The notes: generated from the letters alone by a model not told the origin. A stretch of DNA of 64,000 bases from Salvia splendens (GCF_004379255.2 NC_056041.1:14725559-14789558); one strand, 5' to 3'. Counted from the first letter of the stretch, positions 24,633 to 38,530 are shown. A program made the numbers and translations.

Positions 24633-26099
24633 GGCAGAGAGGAGCAGAGCAACGAGAGACGCTGAAAATTGTTTCCGAATGGGATAAGCTTTTTTTGTGA
24701 AATGTGTTGACTGGCGTTAATATATGAGCTGGGAATTAAGCGTTTTTATTTAGTCAGAAATAAGACTTTGATTTATCTTTCTAATTAAGCGTTTTTATTT
24801 TATTTTATTTTATTTTATTTTATTTTATTTTATTTGTTGTGATTGGTAATACAGAGCCCGATTGTGAGTGAAGATAATGTATGGGCCGTCACAACTTCTA
24901 CTTTATTTTTATTTTATTAAACATAAATATAAAGATAGTGTCATGAAATATTAAGCATTAGCTATTAGACAAACTTACATCCAAAAAAAAAAGAGGTTCT
25001 TTCATATTTTCTTAAAAATATAATTTTTAAAAAAATCTATTTTCTAGAAATAGAAATTTTTTATTTTAGTAAATGGACACCAAATTCTACTAATATTAAT
25101 TTAACTACTATTTTTTTTTATTTCCTCTCTTTTACTTTATTCATTTTTTAACTTCCTCTTTCTTAATTTATTAATTTTTCATTAAAACTAGTGTTGTCTC
25201 CAAGTTTCCTATTTTCATAAAAGTATTGGCATTTAGCTATTAGACAACTAACATCCAAAAAAAAAAGAGGTGGTTTCGTACTTTTATCAAATTATCATAT
25301 GAACTTGTTTCGTAGAGTGAGTCTGAGCGGCAGAGTATTTTCATAATTTGATACTACACTTATTTATAAATTTTAAAAAGTGCCTTTTTTACAATTTTAT
25401 GACTGAATAATAATATGTCGAAGTAATAATCACACGACGCCCCTCTTCTCCTCACTCATAGAACACAGTCGTCACTCATCGCAGTGCAAACCTCACCCCA
25501 AGCTCTAATTCGTCCTTCATATTATTGGTGTTTATATCGGCGTATTAGAAAATATTATCGGAAAAGTTACAAGTGCTAAAATAAACAAGATTAATATGAT
25601 GATTTTTGCCAGAACTGTAATGGAACAACCTAAACCTAAAAAATTATGGTAGGACGAAAGGGAATTCAAGAACTTGTATGAGTAACTAGCTAGATAGACA
25701 CAGTGACGAATTTTATCATGTCACAAATTGAGATTGTATATCATTCCGTATTCTCATGACCCACACCCAAACATTATAAAACACCGATAAAATGAGGTCC
25801 AAATGTATCTAAATTAAAAACTTAATTTAAATCATTCCCCACACACACAGGTAGACATTCCGGGGAATTTCATAAAATCACAGTGAAAAATTCTACACCA
25901 ATGAAGTTCCAAGTGTGTCAAAATGAAACTCATAAAGAGAGAAATCAACAATATGCAAGGATCCAAATATGTCAATATACACAAGCAGCACATACAGGAA
26001 TATAAGATAGCTGTTCTTGCCATAACACAACTACATGCTCATAACTCCATTATCTTTTAGTTTCTCCTCGAGCAAAGCACGAGAGTGGCTAACCTCAAG
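24633..26099. other. Intergenic DNA between APX promoter and synaptotagmin 3' end
   Basis: It contains the APX promoter and 5' UTR, the TTTTA tract at 24792 and a pair of about 45-bp direct repeats (24955-25000 and 25228-25272, both with AGCTATTAGACAA and AACATCC... followed by an A run and AGAGGT). No other gene seen. Confidence 0.55.
24792..24834 (+). repeat. (TTTTA)n pentanucleotide microsatellite
   Basis: Eight to nine TTTTA units about 160 bp upstream of the APX start codon, within its likely promoter. Confidence 0.9.
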
Positions 26100-29000
26100 T
26101 CAAGATGTTTGCCACTGCAGCTCAATTTGTATCCGCCCATTCTTCGAGTCGATGAGATGGAACTTCTCGTTGATCCTTTTGTTGCTGACAACATCTGCTA
26201 GGCTGATATCAACATAACCTAATGTTTCCTGATTTTGGGGGTTGAGCCACAGAGTCAGAAATTAGTCAGATGTTGTATATGCGTATGCTGTATGTGCAAG
26301 ATTGGTAGATACCGATGCAACTGTAATGATAGGTTGGTTTATACTTAACCATCCTTCTTGATATTCAATCATGCGCCAAATTGTTACATCGATAGAAAGC
26401 TGAACTGGAATACCTTTGGGTGCAGCAGGCCAATCCTGGTTGACGTGCTGAGTACTTCCACATGGAGTTTATCCTTCAAAGGTGGTTCTTCCATCATAAA
26501 TGTGAAAACCTCATCCCACCTAGGATCCCGGTTCTTCTTAACTTGCTGTATAAAAATTTAAATCAACCATTAAACAGATAGCCCACTACTACACTTACAC
26601 GCAGCATTTGGCACAATGAATAACACATAGCAGCAAATAGATCTAATTTATTTCTTAGACCGGTCTTGTATAGGGCTGGTTTCCTGGGAAAGTAAGTATT
26701 TGGTGGTACTTAAATGAGGCCAAAGTCGAGCGTTTATTTATTTTATAACTAGCAGAATTCTACAAAGGTAGTATGACACTATGACTAAAATGATTTCCTA
26801 GTCTTCTTGTTGTTCCTTCCTTTTTTGAGATACCAATTCTTTACGTTTCACTAGTCATCATGCTCGTGTTCAAAATCATTGTGTGATTGCCTTTGACTGT
26901 ATCACATTATCATGCGCAATATGTTATTTAGATTCTCTAAATGAATTCGCTTAGAATGAGTTTCCATAAACTTTAGTGGCGCCTAGAATCTATTTGCTAC
27001 ACAAAATATACACACGGAACTAAGTCAGAGAGTATAGCTCGAATACAGTGAGGGGAAAAGTTAATTGCACACCTTAGTTTTTCGCTCCTCTCCTTTGCAA
27101 ATGATGCGGACATATGGGTTAGTGTGGTGCTTTCCCTCAACATCTTGAGCTTCATGGACTGTAACCACTAGTGCACCTCCACCCGGAGGTGTACCATCAG
27201 GGGCCTTTTGTACATCACCAGTTTCCTCAAAATCTTTGGGCAAATCCTCATCCTTGAAAGGTTTGTATGTCACCTCGACCTCAATCTGACCACGCACCTT
27301 ATCATTTTGAACATCATTTGGGTCCATATTCTTAAGCAGAGGCAGCGTCAAAGTTTTTGCTTCATCCGGGGGGAGGTCCTTCAGTGGAACTACGTTCATA
27401 CCCATCTTTTCATGTTTGCCCACCTTACAAAACACAAAATTTCAATTTTCAAGTGTTGGACATCATAACATTACAATCTGCCTAACCTGCAAGGCTGCAA
27501 CTAAGTATGTATACCTGCTCCCAGTCATAAACAAGAAGTTCCAATGCTTGTGTTTCAGGATCTTTTACTACCATGCTGAATTCTTCATTCCACTCGGGAT
27601 TCAAATTCTTATGCTTCACTGTAGTCTTCTTGGATGGAGCCTTTGTTTCAGTGAGCTTCAGTTTAACATAAGGATCGGATGCCCCTAGTAGATCTTTCTT
27701 CTTCAGCTTTAGTGCCCGCACAACCTTCGCATGGAGAATCCCAACAGGCTTCTTCATAGCTCTGATGGTTTAAAGTCAAATAGACTATGAATAAACTGTC
27801 CTCCAGAATGCAGGCTATTTATAATATAATTATGTGAGAATGAGAAACATACTTTGTCGGATCTAAAACTTGCACTTCAAGGGTTTTAGGCCATAGATAC
27901 ATGTTAGCAACTTGATCTTTAATAGTCTCCTGCAGAAAGGATTATTTCCGTCCCCCTCACAGGATGGGGAAGGGACGCACAAAATGGTTAGCATATATGA
28001 TCTGACAAAAAGAAGTTTACATCACTGAATCCCAACTTTAAGTGTATAAACAAACTTTAGTTTGTTTGGGAGACCCTGGTATATAGTTTCTTCCAGTATT
28101 GGCACGTATATCAAAAGACAAGGTTAGAGTGCCATTCAACAGAATTTCGGAATGCAGGTTAAAATTCAACATCAATAGCATCACTGCTTTTCTAAATACA
28201 TGCAATTGAGCTTCAATTATCAATGTTTTCTGATGCATACATAAGCTCTCTTAAAATACAACTAAGCAATATTGTTCACAAAATCACAATACATATCTGA
28301 ATAGATGCAAGTGAACTTCAATTATCAATGTTTGTGATTCATATATAAGCTCTCTTAAAATACAATTCAATAATATTCAAAATATATATGACATCTAGAG
28401 CCCATCCTTTTTGGAGTGCTATATTGTAAATTCCATTTTCTTAAATAAGGCATTTCAATAATTGATAAGTATAATGGAGTTGTACCTGTACAAACCCATA
28501 TAAGCCAGGAATTGACATGAGATCAGCCCCACCAAGCTTAAGCCCAAAGTCAACACGAGGCTGCAAAAAATGAGAACAGGCCGAAGCCAGCTTACTGCAA
28601 AAGAATATCAATAAACAGGACTTTTGCACAAATATAAATGTGAGAGCTGTACTACATGAAAGCATTTCAAGTTCTAAAGAACTAACTTAAAAGTTTCAGT
28701 GGGCCCATAGAACTAAAATAAATCCCTTAACATGTATCGCAGGCGAAAAAACATTACAAACACTCGGACACTCCGTAAATATATTAATTCCAAAGGATCT
28801 TCTGCATAGCATTCCTTCTCTCCTAGTTTGATTTTTATATCTAAGATGAAGGAAAAGTGATTCACCGACCTTCTCCATAAGAGACACAAAGATGTTTGCG
28901 AAACATGGAAAGCTAGGAACGAGAGGCTTAAGCGTAATGCGGGGCAGAGCAAAGACTTGCAAATCAACAACCTACATTATACACAATTAACAGTTCCATT

Positions 29001-30777
29001 TCAATTTCATCATATTTCATTGGCAAAAGGCAATGAGACAGAATTCATCAGATCATACATTATATAAGTGTAAGAAACTATTCTATGACATTAAAACAGA
29101 TAATAACCTGAACTGTTGCTTTTAGTCCATAGGCTTTCACTGCAACAGTGACATTAGGATTTCCTGCCCATTTCAAAGCAGGTTCCATAATCAACTCCTT
29201 TTCTTCAGTAAGATAGACTTTCATACCTATCATTGAGATATTCACCATTATGTTCCAGGACCATGAAGTATTTATTAGCATGACTTTACCAACAATGTAA
29301 GTCAGGCCACTACAACTAGACTTTCATGTTGCTTCTATGTTCTGCTATATGCTTTAAATTGCAGCAGACAAGGCCATGCAATTCAGAATAAAAGTGTAAA
29401 ACTGATGGCCCTTTACTTTACTGACCTTGAAAAGTAGGTGGTAGAGCTCCCAGAGTTAGTGCTTCGAATTCGAGGGACTCAATTTTATATTTTGGAATTT
29501 GTTCAGAAATAATTGGAGTAGCAATATTTTTGGCTGTCTTGCAAATTGCCTACGAGCATAAAACAATTAATGCAAATAAAGAGCTATCATATTAACCAGG
29601 TAAATTACTCGGAAAACTTATTGTAAATCAATACCTTGTCCAGGTAAGGCCACATAACTTCAAGAAACTTGTTGAGCCAGTCAACCTTCATTCCAGAAGA
29701 GAGAAAGTGGGTGGGAAGACATTGATTAAAATCTATTTAAATCTCAAGAGACTAAGTAACCAAGTGATTGCACAAGAAGTGACTTGAGTCCTCACAAACT
29801 TACACGATCATAGTCTGGATTTTTCACCCAGAAGGGTATTTCAGGTAATAACTGTTGCAGAGTTTTAGAGTCTTGCTGAACCAAAGGGCGGATTGTAGGA
29901 TTCTGTCGAAGTACAAGAGTAAGAAATGTTTATCATATTTGGCAGCATATCTCAATCGATCTACCTATTCCTCTTTTACATTTTTTCATTACCAAACCAC
30001 ATCCTAAACTTTTAAAAAATACAAACATATGGAGTGGTAATTCTTAATGGAACAAAGCAAAAAAAATTATGCCAAAATGCCTGAGTTCATGTATGTTATG
30101 CCAGAATGAAAACAGGAAATCTTATTGAAAATACAAAAGAAATATAAGTGAGTTGGAGACTAATGCTCTCAAGAATTCAAGCTGATTGAGCTACAAGGAT
30201 GATATGTATTTTGGCTGCATTATTCACCCACATTTAACAATGTAGGAGCTGTACTCCAATATATAAAAACCGACCATAGCTCATAGAAATCGTGGTCGAT
30301 TCTATCTGCCAGTATCAATAGGCATTCTGGCCGATTATGATGAATTGGGACAAACTTAAATACTAGCATGGCAAAGAGAAACAAATCATCAACAGTTCTC
30401 ACCTTACATGAATTCCATCTACAATATAAATCTACTGAAATCTCAACCAGAAATAGCCGTTCCTACTTCATTTCTACTTCTCGGTCTACCTCAAAATCCC
30501 CTCTAAGAAATAACTACTGAAACCTCTATTATATGTCAATTATCCGAAAAACAATCACAAATGCTCAAAGCTAAAAATCACCTAAAATTGTGCATAGCTA
30601 GCAAATTGAGTGAGTTTCGGAATGTGCGTGCGTTTGTGCGCGTTTCAGAGAGAGAGAGAGAGAAACCTTAACATCGGAAGGCTGAAAGTAGATGAATAAG
30701 AAATATCCAGCTACCAATCCAGAAGAAATCCCTACTCCAAATCCACAAAACCCCATTATCATGCTGACAAAACCCAT
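26100..30777 (-). CDS. SYT1: Plant synaptotagmin (SYT1/SYT2 type), SMP and two C2 domains
   Basis: Twelve exons on minus: 30777-30667, 29902-29804, 29685-29635, 29549-29426, 29226-29108, 28971-28870, 28560-28486, 27929-27853, 27761-27515, 27423-27073, 26545-26414 and 26228-26100. All are GT-AG and in phase, giving 538 residues (Arabidopsis SYT1 about 541). I chose ATG 30777 (MGFVSMIMGFCGFG) because the family starts there; an in-frame ATG lies 39 bp upstream. In order: a Gly-rich N-terminal membrane anchor (about 4-30), an SMP lipid-transfer domain (about 65-250, with FLEVMWPYLDK and LGALPPTFQGMKVYL), C2A (about 260-380, SDPYVKLKL and YDWEQV) and C2B (about 425-530, VEGKHHTNPYVRI). Family members tether ER to plasma membrane and shuttle lipids in Ca2+-dependent stress repair. 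SYT1 versus SYT2 is not decided. Confidence 0.94.
28195..28385 (+). repeat. Tandem duplication, about 105-bp period, in synaptotagmin intron
   Basis: Two diverged copies, starting near 28195 and 28300, share TTCAATTATCAATGTTT and TAAGCTCTCTTAAAATACAA. They lie in the intron between the exons at 28560-28486 and 27929-27853. Confidence 0.75.
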
Positions 30778-32835
30778 CTCGACCAAAAAATTTGAAAATC
30801 CTTTCTCCAGAAGCAATCCAAGTCCGACTAGCTCAAATCAAACCGCGAATTCTCCCAATACTTCCAAAATTTTCGAGTTCAAATTCATTCTACCCAGTTT
30901 CTTCTACAAGTCAATCTATCTTTCCCCCCTCTCTCTCTCTCTACAATCGTTGTTTAATTGATATACATAAAATGGATAAAATTGGTAAATGACTAAAAGC
31001 ACCCCCGCGGCAGATTCCGAATACAGAGGTGGCACGCTAAAGGTCGGGCATTGCGTGCCCATTAAGGTCATTTCAGTTAGGCGCGTGCGACCATTTCGAC
31101 CCTTCCGCGGAATGTGTAAGAAGAGGGGAAGCGGCACTTTAATTGGGCCAAGCAAAGTGCGGATGCTTTCAAACTAGACGGGCCCGGCCTGTTGTGGCAG
31201 GCCCGAATTATTGTCTTCGTATGCAATGGTGACGTGGAGTGCGAGGATGAGTGCCACTAGGCCATGGTTGTTCGGTTAAGTTGATTTTTGGCTGATTTCT
31301 ATGATTGTATAGTTTTTGTCTTTTTGTTTTTTTTTTTGGTCAACTTCTTGATGATGACTGGTTACTAGTTAGGATAAATACATACTGTTACGCACTATAT
31401 TTGTGCTTTTGAAATACTAATATGCAATCGTAACCACGACTCTAGTAGTTCATTGATATTCTTCACATGTTTTATGTATGGGATGGTATATTCGCTTGTT
31501 AATGGTATTTTTGTGGAGTATTTGACATGATAATAGTTTTGATATTACTATTAAGTTTTTGTTTGGAGGAGGAGGGGCTTTGCTTTAAGTACTGCGAATG
31601 ATCGAACGTCCTGTATTTGCAAAATGTATATTGGAAGTAGCAATTTACTAGTAGTAGTACCTAAATTAAAATATCAATGAAATAAATACAAATAAGAGCA
31701 ATATCAAGATTTATGTAGAAACTCCTCTTCAACGAGGTAAATTATAGTAAGATCCAAAGATCTTTAAATCAATATCACCAAGTCAATAGTAGGATAATAC
31801 AGCCAACAAGTTTATAAGTGATTTCTAGTTCTTGGAATATAAACTAAATATTTTATTTTTGCAAGTTTAATTCAATTTTATTTTTATGACACCTAATATT
31901 CCACATACAAATTAGAATATTGCCCTATCAAACATATACATATACGACCAACCAAAGAAAGACATTTTCTAATGACTAAAAGAAGAGAGGGGTGCCCATA
32001 AAAAAATTTAAATAAAAGAACAAAGGGAAAGCTTGAACTTTGAAGATATGATCGCACATATTTCATCGAGATTATATATTATTGGAATCATGGGCACACA
32101 CATAAAAAATTGATAGTAAGAACTGCAAGTAGGAATTTGTTCTTTAGTGGAGTACTACTTGATAAGAGTTTAATATGATTTTCTAATTTTTTTTAAATTT
32201 AAAATAGAAAATATTTAAAATCAAGTGTGTCCGCCCCTGGTTGGAATGTTTTGAGATTGCTTTAGATTAACCAATATTAGTACGAAAGAGAAAAATGTGC
32301 AAATATGTTACTCCATAACATTAAATGAAAAGGGAATTCCATTCGGGAACGGACTAAAAACAGAAAAGCGGGACTCATATTCGCGGACGAAGAGTGTAGT
32401 ATATTATATTTATTAAATTAACTTAATAAAAAATATGTTGTGACATTTCATTGCCATGTGAAAAAATGAAATTAAATCTAAAATATGAAATAAAATATTT
32501 AAAAATTTAAAATAATTCTCTAATGAAAAAGGTATTAGTATAAAGTTTAGTACTTATTATAAAAATAGCTAAGTTTAGCAACTATTTTTATACAAAAATT
32601 ATAATTTGAGTAACTATTTATAAAATTAAACCAAAAATTGTAGAAATGTTTGAAACCATTAAGAAAATGAAAATGATAAGAATTTCATTGTTCTTCCCTC
32701 CAAAAATTTCAAAAGTTTCCCGCAAAATGAAAGAAATCTAAAACCCTAGTTCAGTTTGGATCCCCATTTTCATTTTCTCAAACCAGACGCAAATACAGAA
32801 ATCAAGCGTTGTTAACTCAGTAATCAGCGAAGACA
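30778..32835. other. Divergent intergenic region between synaptotagmin and MCM10
   Basis: Upstream DNA of both genes. 30780-30960 is rich in CT and is the likely synaptotagmin 5' UTR; 31000-31230 is unusually GC-rich. A lone hAT-like terminus (GTCCGCCCCTG, about 32230) has no partner that I could find. No gene seen. Confidence 0.5.
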
Positions 32836-35800
32836 ATGTCGACACCTAACCACCAAGACGATCTCGATCTCCTCATGTCGCTCGAGGATCGCGTGCTCGA
32901 AACGCCACCGGCTTCTCCATCAGGTTCCTCACAATCAATCACACACTGCTGATACCTTTTTTGTGATTGAAGTAGAAATTCTATGTACCTCTCTCTCTGC
33001 TTCGTTTTTCAATTCTCTATAGCGTGGCGTGTATGATCTGGCACTGGTATGTAACATGCGGATATTGTGTTGGCGCAGCCCTCGATTCGAGCTGTTTCCT
33101 ATATATGGCGCCGAACATGAAATAAATGTGTGGATTTGATAGTACAATCTGGAAATTGTTATTCATTTTTCGATTAGATTAGACTTAATCTGAATTTTTT
33201 AAAAGTTTCCCTGTATTTGGTAACGGGGATGTTTTGGAAATTCGTGGTAAATAATGTGTTGAATGAATATGCGTGTACCTTAGGGTATTTGTCAGATGAT
33301 GGGAGGCAACAGCGAACTGGGCCTGTGGATTTGTCTGCTTTCCGAGATGTGGTGGGAGATTGCCTTGATTATGATGCTAAAGATGCCAAGAGAGCTCGGA
33401 GCTCTGGGAAGAGCAAGAGCAAAAGCTCGAAAGATATTGAAGTTGAGAAGTTTTCAGGATTGCGAATCAGGTAGGTTTCAATTTTACTTGATATTGATAA
33501 TTGTTAATAATGCCATTTCCAATTTAAGCTTCGCTACCGATATTAGCTGTTGTAGTATGAGGGCACAGAGCTTTGTGGAATTAAAATGCTTTCTGCAAAT
33601 GTGCACGATTTTTTTTTGAAAAATTTAAATGAGATAGGCGTTTGTTTCCACTGTCTCTATCTTGACTAAGATGATATGCTATATTATCAAACGTTGGGAG
33701 ATTGGTGCAAGTGGATTCCATTTTGCATATATATTTTTCTGCTAAATTTGTGTATTTACAAGCCTATTTTAGATGAAAAGATTGTTCTTGTTCAAGTCTC
33801 CATATTCAAGAAGTGTAATCTCTTCATATATAATGTTTTTAATAGAAATTCATTTTTCCTTGTTCAGGAATCCAGTGGTCTCCCGTGTTGAGTTGAGCAA
33901 CCATTTATCGGATATTAAATATGTTCAGTTAGACACAATAAAGTAAGCAATTTGAAAAGAAGTCAAATTTTGCGTTATAGGTTCTACTAAAACACAGCCA
34001 TTGACAGCAGAACATTTATTTATTCTATTCTAGGAATTTGATAAAAGGAGATACTCTGTCTGGGTGTTGGGCCACTATTGGTGTTTTAGCAGAAAAGGGT
34101 GCACCGAGGATGAGTTCTATAGGAAAGACTTTTGCAATTTGGAAAATTGGATGCTTAGGTGATGAGACCATTTCTCTCTTCTTGTTTGGGGATGCATATC
34201 AAAAGAGCTGTGAGGCGAAAGTTGGAACCATCTTCGCCCTACTCAATTGCAGCATCCGCAAAGATAAACCAGTATGAGATTTGATATTCTGTTATATGGT
34301 GGTTGTTTCCTTTCAAGATTTTTTACTTTTCTTTTGACAACTATTTCAGGGAACATTTTCATTGAGTATCTTTGCAGCTAAGCATATTCTGAAGCTAGGC
34401 ACTTCTGCAGATATGGGGGTTTGTCAGGGAAAAGGAAAGGAAGGAGCCCCTTGCACAGCAGTTATCGACAAGTATGCCAAATTTATGCTCTTCATTGCTC
34501 TGATGTGATCGTGTCAATAACTGTCAAAGGACATTGGTTTCTTTGCTGAGTTTGTTCTCTGATATTGTCATTGTTTAAAATCGACCGAGTTTTCCTCTAG
34601 TTTCAAATTGTTAGTCTACTTTATAGAAACTCTTTTTGTATAAGCAATGAGGAGAAATTTACTGATTTCTTCTTTTAACCTTTTGATATTATTTTGACTA
34701 TCCAAGAAAAAGAGCACTATCAGTTTTTAGTTGATGGCATTTCTGAATTATACGTAGAATAACTTATCTAAATTACTAATACATTTTTCTCCATCTGCAG
34801 ACGGCGTAGAAAATTCTGCAACTTCCACGCACAGGTACTGCCAGACCACAGCTATTGGCTATCAACCCGCCTTAATCACTCCCAAATTAATATGATTTGT
34901 TTATTCTAACTCGTTGTTTATTTTGTCAGAATTCTTCGAAGAAATACACATCTACAAGGACAGAGCTCAAAGGAGGGTAAGTGATCATAGTTTCATCTGC
35001 TGTCATTGTTACAGTTCTTGTTACATAACTATTGTGTTCCATTCCATCTACCAGGAATTTAAGGACAGGCTACAGAGATTATCTCAAGTCTGAAGGAATC
35101 TATGTGGTGAAACCTAAAGAAGAGAAAACAAGCTCAACAAAGTCTACTAAGTTATTGTCTGTGGAAGGACTTAAGAGAGCATTGAGGTCTCCTTGAACTA
35201 ATTCATTTTTCAATGCTACTATGTCTTTGTCCAATCTCAAGAATGTTTGTTTATACTTAAAGAATGTGCTTCCAATAAATTGTCTATATTTCTTGCTGCA
35301 ATTATCTGAAGTGTCAATCAACTTATGTCCTTGCAGCAAGGCAGCCAAAGTGACAACAAATGTACACTCTCAAGGAATAAGGTTTATGAATCACATCACA
35401 GGTATTGTATTATTGCTTTTTTTATAATCCTGTTTTGGATTATCCAATCTAGTAAACAAAAGATATATTGAATTACACAATTCTCCCAAAAACCACTTGT
35501 TCAGTAACTTCAGTTTAATCCTGAATACTCATGATTAGATAACATTCAAATATCACTTTTTTCGATTCCATTTGATTTGGTCGCATATTTTGGTCATTGC
35601 ACTTACATTACAGCGGAAAGGGATATCAAATTGAACAAAGCCGCTAGCCTTCCACGTCAGCAAACGAGTAGACCAGACAACAACAGGTAGGGAAAAGTTT
35701 TGAGTTGTATTTCTTGTTTAGAAATTTGTTCGTATTTCTTGCTGAAAATCCCTTGTATCAGGTTGGTCAGATTCAGAAAAGGCCAAGAACCAGATGCCAA

Positions 35801-35903
35801 GAGATTGAAAGCAGATCCGAAGAAGTCCCAAGAAAAGAACACCAAAGAGGTTGGTGTTAAGATGATTGAGTTAGATTTTCCTAGTTCCGATGAAGAGCTT
35901 TGA
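32836..35903 (+). CDS. MCM10: MCM10 replication initiation factor
   Basis: Eleven exons: 32836-32923, 33284-33470, 33868-33942, 34034-34271, 34350-34471, 34801-34834, 34930-34976, 35055-35186, 35337-35401, 35614-35686 and 35762-35903. All have GT-AG borders in phase, giving 400 residues from MSTPNHQDDLDLLMSLEDRV to FPSSDEEL. MCM10 binds the CMG helicase and DNA polymerase alpha and is needed for origin firing in the nucleus. The central OB-fold spans about residues 90-215 (LDTIKNLIKGDTLSGCWATIG, KIGCLGDETISLFLFGDAY). It is followed by the MCM10 zinc finger with ligands C221, C231, C243 and H246 (CQGKGKEGAPC...FCNFH). The conserved RTGYRDYLKSEGIY block lies near 270. The tail is Lys-rich and acidic at the end. 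The vertebrate-type C-terminal domain is absent, as is usual in plants. Nothing looks broken. Confidence 0.94.
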
Positions 35904-37064
35904 CCTCCTACTTGTCTCCCGAATTCTTGAAAATTTTGAAGATTTACCGTACAAAAGCTTGTGTCGCTATTTGATTGGGCGAAATTTTTGATAGACGGAT
36001 TGGGGTTGAAGCACTGTCTAATAATTCTTGATCCGTCAACCAATCTGAGAAGGATTATGTATTTATTTATCTGGAAAATTTTGGGCTCATTTTTTATTTT
36101 ACAATATTTATAAAAATCAATCTAAACCATATATTTGATGTTATAAAGAAAACAAACAAATCGATTAATCTATTTTTTTGAAAATTTTGAAATTAAAAAT
36201 ATTAATATCATTTTTGTATATTAGATACAAAGTAAATGTATAAAACAAAACAAACAACGTTGCTCATATAAAATATGCAATCTATTGTCTTGAGTCATTA
36301 ATTATTCTTAACGAAAATTCAACATATCTCCAAATTAATAAGAAAACACAATATAATATAGTGTTTACACAAAAATATCAATGTTGGAGTAAATATTAAT
36401 AGTCGGAAAAGTAAATTATAATGAATTCAATTACTACAATAATATACTAGTATTCATTTGTTTGCCATTGCACTATATACACCCAGAAAATTAAATCGTG
36501 TTAGTCATGATATTTTAATTGATACATTGTAGTAATTGAATTGCTTATATAAACACAGAAAATTCAAACAACAATTACAAGTGAAAGGAGAAATTAGAAA
36601 AGTGATCGCTTTTCTTCGAATCTTGGCACTATATACACATGTTTTTCACTGTGTATGGAGTCTGAATTTTAACTGACATTGAAAACAGCTGTTAGGGTAA
36701 GTTGCATAGTCGCTACATGATTATTCATGCATGCACAAAATTAGATTTTAAAAAATTATACTGATATTAGCTAGGGTTTTTGATTCCGTACTTCTGCAGG
36801 TTTTTTCTTATTGTTTAAATATAAACTACTAGATTATGTGAGTGATTGATTGTTTAAATATAAAATATCTGAGGTCGATTGTTCACAGGTTGTGGAGACG
36901 AGATGGGCGTCTAGGCTCATAAAATGCGTCACCGTCGGTAAAACTTGCTTGCTCATATCCTACACCAGCAACACCTTTCCTACGGTGAGGTCTTTTTCTT
37001 TCTCATGCTAATTAAATCGAGGCTGTGATTCGTTCACTGTTTGACTTAAATCGTTGAAATTGAA

Positions 37065-37065
<1 letters not shown>

Positions 37066-37126
<61 letters not shown>
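37066..37126 (+). repeat. (TA)n microsatellite in ROP pseudogene intron
   Basis: About 30 uninterrupted TA units in the first intron of copy 1. It is absent from the matching intron of copy 2, so it expanded after the duplication. Confidence 0.95.
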
Positions 37127-37129
<3 letters not shown>

Positions 37130-37516
37130 CTTAAAACTTAGTGAGGATTTCTTGGTCAAGGTTTTTGAATCTGGCTTCAGTGATCCAACGCTTTATGAAT
37201 TTGATTTTATAGTGCTAGCGATTCGTCTTGATAACGTGTTAATTGGTCTCCTCTTTTGGCATGAATTAATAGGATTACGTCCCAACTGTATTCGACAATT
37301 TTAGTGCCAATGTGGCGGTGGATGGGACTAGTGTTAATCTTTCATTGTTCGACACTGCTGGTAATTTACTTGGTTCTTGATCAGTTTCGACTTGATTATG
37401 TAGTAGTCCTATTTATTTGTACACAAATTTAGTCAAGAAGCTTATTACTACAGGTCAAGAGGATTACAATAGATTAAGACCACTAAGCTACCGTGAAGCT
37501 GATGTCTTTATACTTG

Positions 37517-37840
37517 CTTGTATTTAAAGAAAATGCAGTAGACCCATATTTTGAGAGAAAGGATCAAAACGCAACGCAGGATATGAGCTTCAATGTGTAG
37601 TCACTTCATAAGGTAATTGATGATCATGAACATACAATTTTATCTCTATATATACTGCTCCATAGAAGGATCTAGACTACCACACCTTAGCATAGCTAGT
37701 TAAGAAACGAGAAAATGAGAAGACAATTTCTCATAATTGAAAGACAACTTTACATGTTCCTCTTTAATGTGTTGTATAACTGCTGACTCTTCATTCTTTA
37801 CTATGAGACTTCTCATCTGATTCATGAGGAATGCTAACAG
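37517..37840. mobile_element. About 320-bp insertion in exon of ROP pseudogene
   Basis: In copy 2 the exon runs without a break from TTTATACTTG into TATTCTCTCTTATTTCC. In copy 1 the same two strings are about 324 bp apart. The inserted DNA has no open frame and no clear terminal repeats. A TATT at both ends may be a short target duplication. Probably a non-autonomous element, class unknown. Confidence 0.55.
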
Positions 37841-37929
37841 TATTCTCTCTTATTTCCAAGCCTAGTTATAACAATGTCCACGTCAAGGTCATTCTTCTTC
37901 TTTCTGCTTGATCAGTATTTTTCTTTTTC

Positions 37930-38050
37930 TTTTTTAAGACGATCATCGAATATCAATGATTCTTCATCTACCACGTGATGACTCGAACCCTGACCTATTA
38001 GTTAGAGGGGAAGCGGCTTACCAATTGAGCTGCAATTCATCGTCATCTTC
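37930..38050 (-). mobile_element. tRNA-derived SINE fragment in ROP pseudogene intron
   Basis: On the minus strand the block reads GCAGCTCAATTGGTAAGC (box A) and, about 30 nt on, AGGGTTCGAGTCATCACG (box B), the pol III promoter of tRNA-derived SINEs. The corresponding intron of copy 2 lacks it, so insertion followed the duplication or copy 2 lost it. Confidence 0.6.
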
Positions 38051-38530
38051 TGTCTCGTTGTATGCTCACCCTTGTTATGGGACGGATTTAAAGTTACATG
38101 TTGCTAATAGTTCCCCTTTTTCTTCTTCTTAAATATGCTCAGTGGATTTCTTAGTTGAGGCACTTTGGTCCTAGAGTTCCAATAATTCTTGTCGGAACAA
38201 AGATTGGTAAGGATCTCCTTTCATCAATAACTCTAGCATTAACATCATAATTAATTAATGATGTTTTCACAGTTCACCACTAGAAATAGTGACATCTAAC
38301 TTATTTTCAGATCTTCGAGAGGATGAACAATTCTTTGTCGAGCACCCTGGCCTGGGGCAATACCCATCTCAACTGCACAGGTACAGTTCTTTTTTTACTT
38401 GGCTAATGACGACCGTTGATTTGCCATTGTACTTTGAAGGGAGGAGAGCTCAAGAAAATGATTGGAGCATCTGCTTATATTGAATGTAGTTCCAAAACAC
38501 AAGAGGTGATCGATCAAGGAGCTACATCAT

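Larger units (their letters stand above)
36903..38505 (+). pseudogene. Decayed ROP/RAC GTPase, upstream copy
   Basis: Exon-like pieces at 36903-36984, 37273-37360, 37454-37516 with 37841-37886, 38143-about 38209, 38311-38380 and about 38441-38505 match plant ROP small GTPases ([45 protein letters not shown]). ROPs are plasma-membrane switches for polarity and signalling. Breaks that I can see: the start codon is followed by TAG within three codons; 15 bp coding for most of the P-loop (GDGGV) are missing relative to copy 2; about 320 bp are inserted in the third exon; a TAG stop at 38152-38154 replaces Glu; and the last exon with the prenylation tail is absent. It cannot make a GTPase. Confidence 0.9.

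Noticed and set aside
32220..32240. Isolated hAT terminus GTCCGCCCCTG
   Set aside because: No opposite end or 8-bp duplication found, so no element can be delimited.
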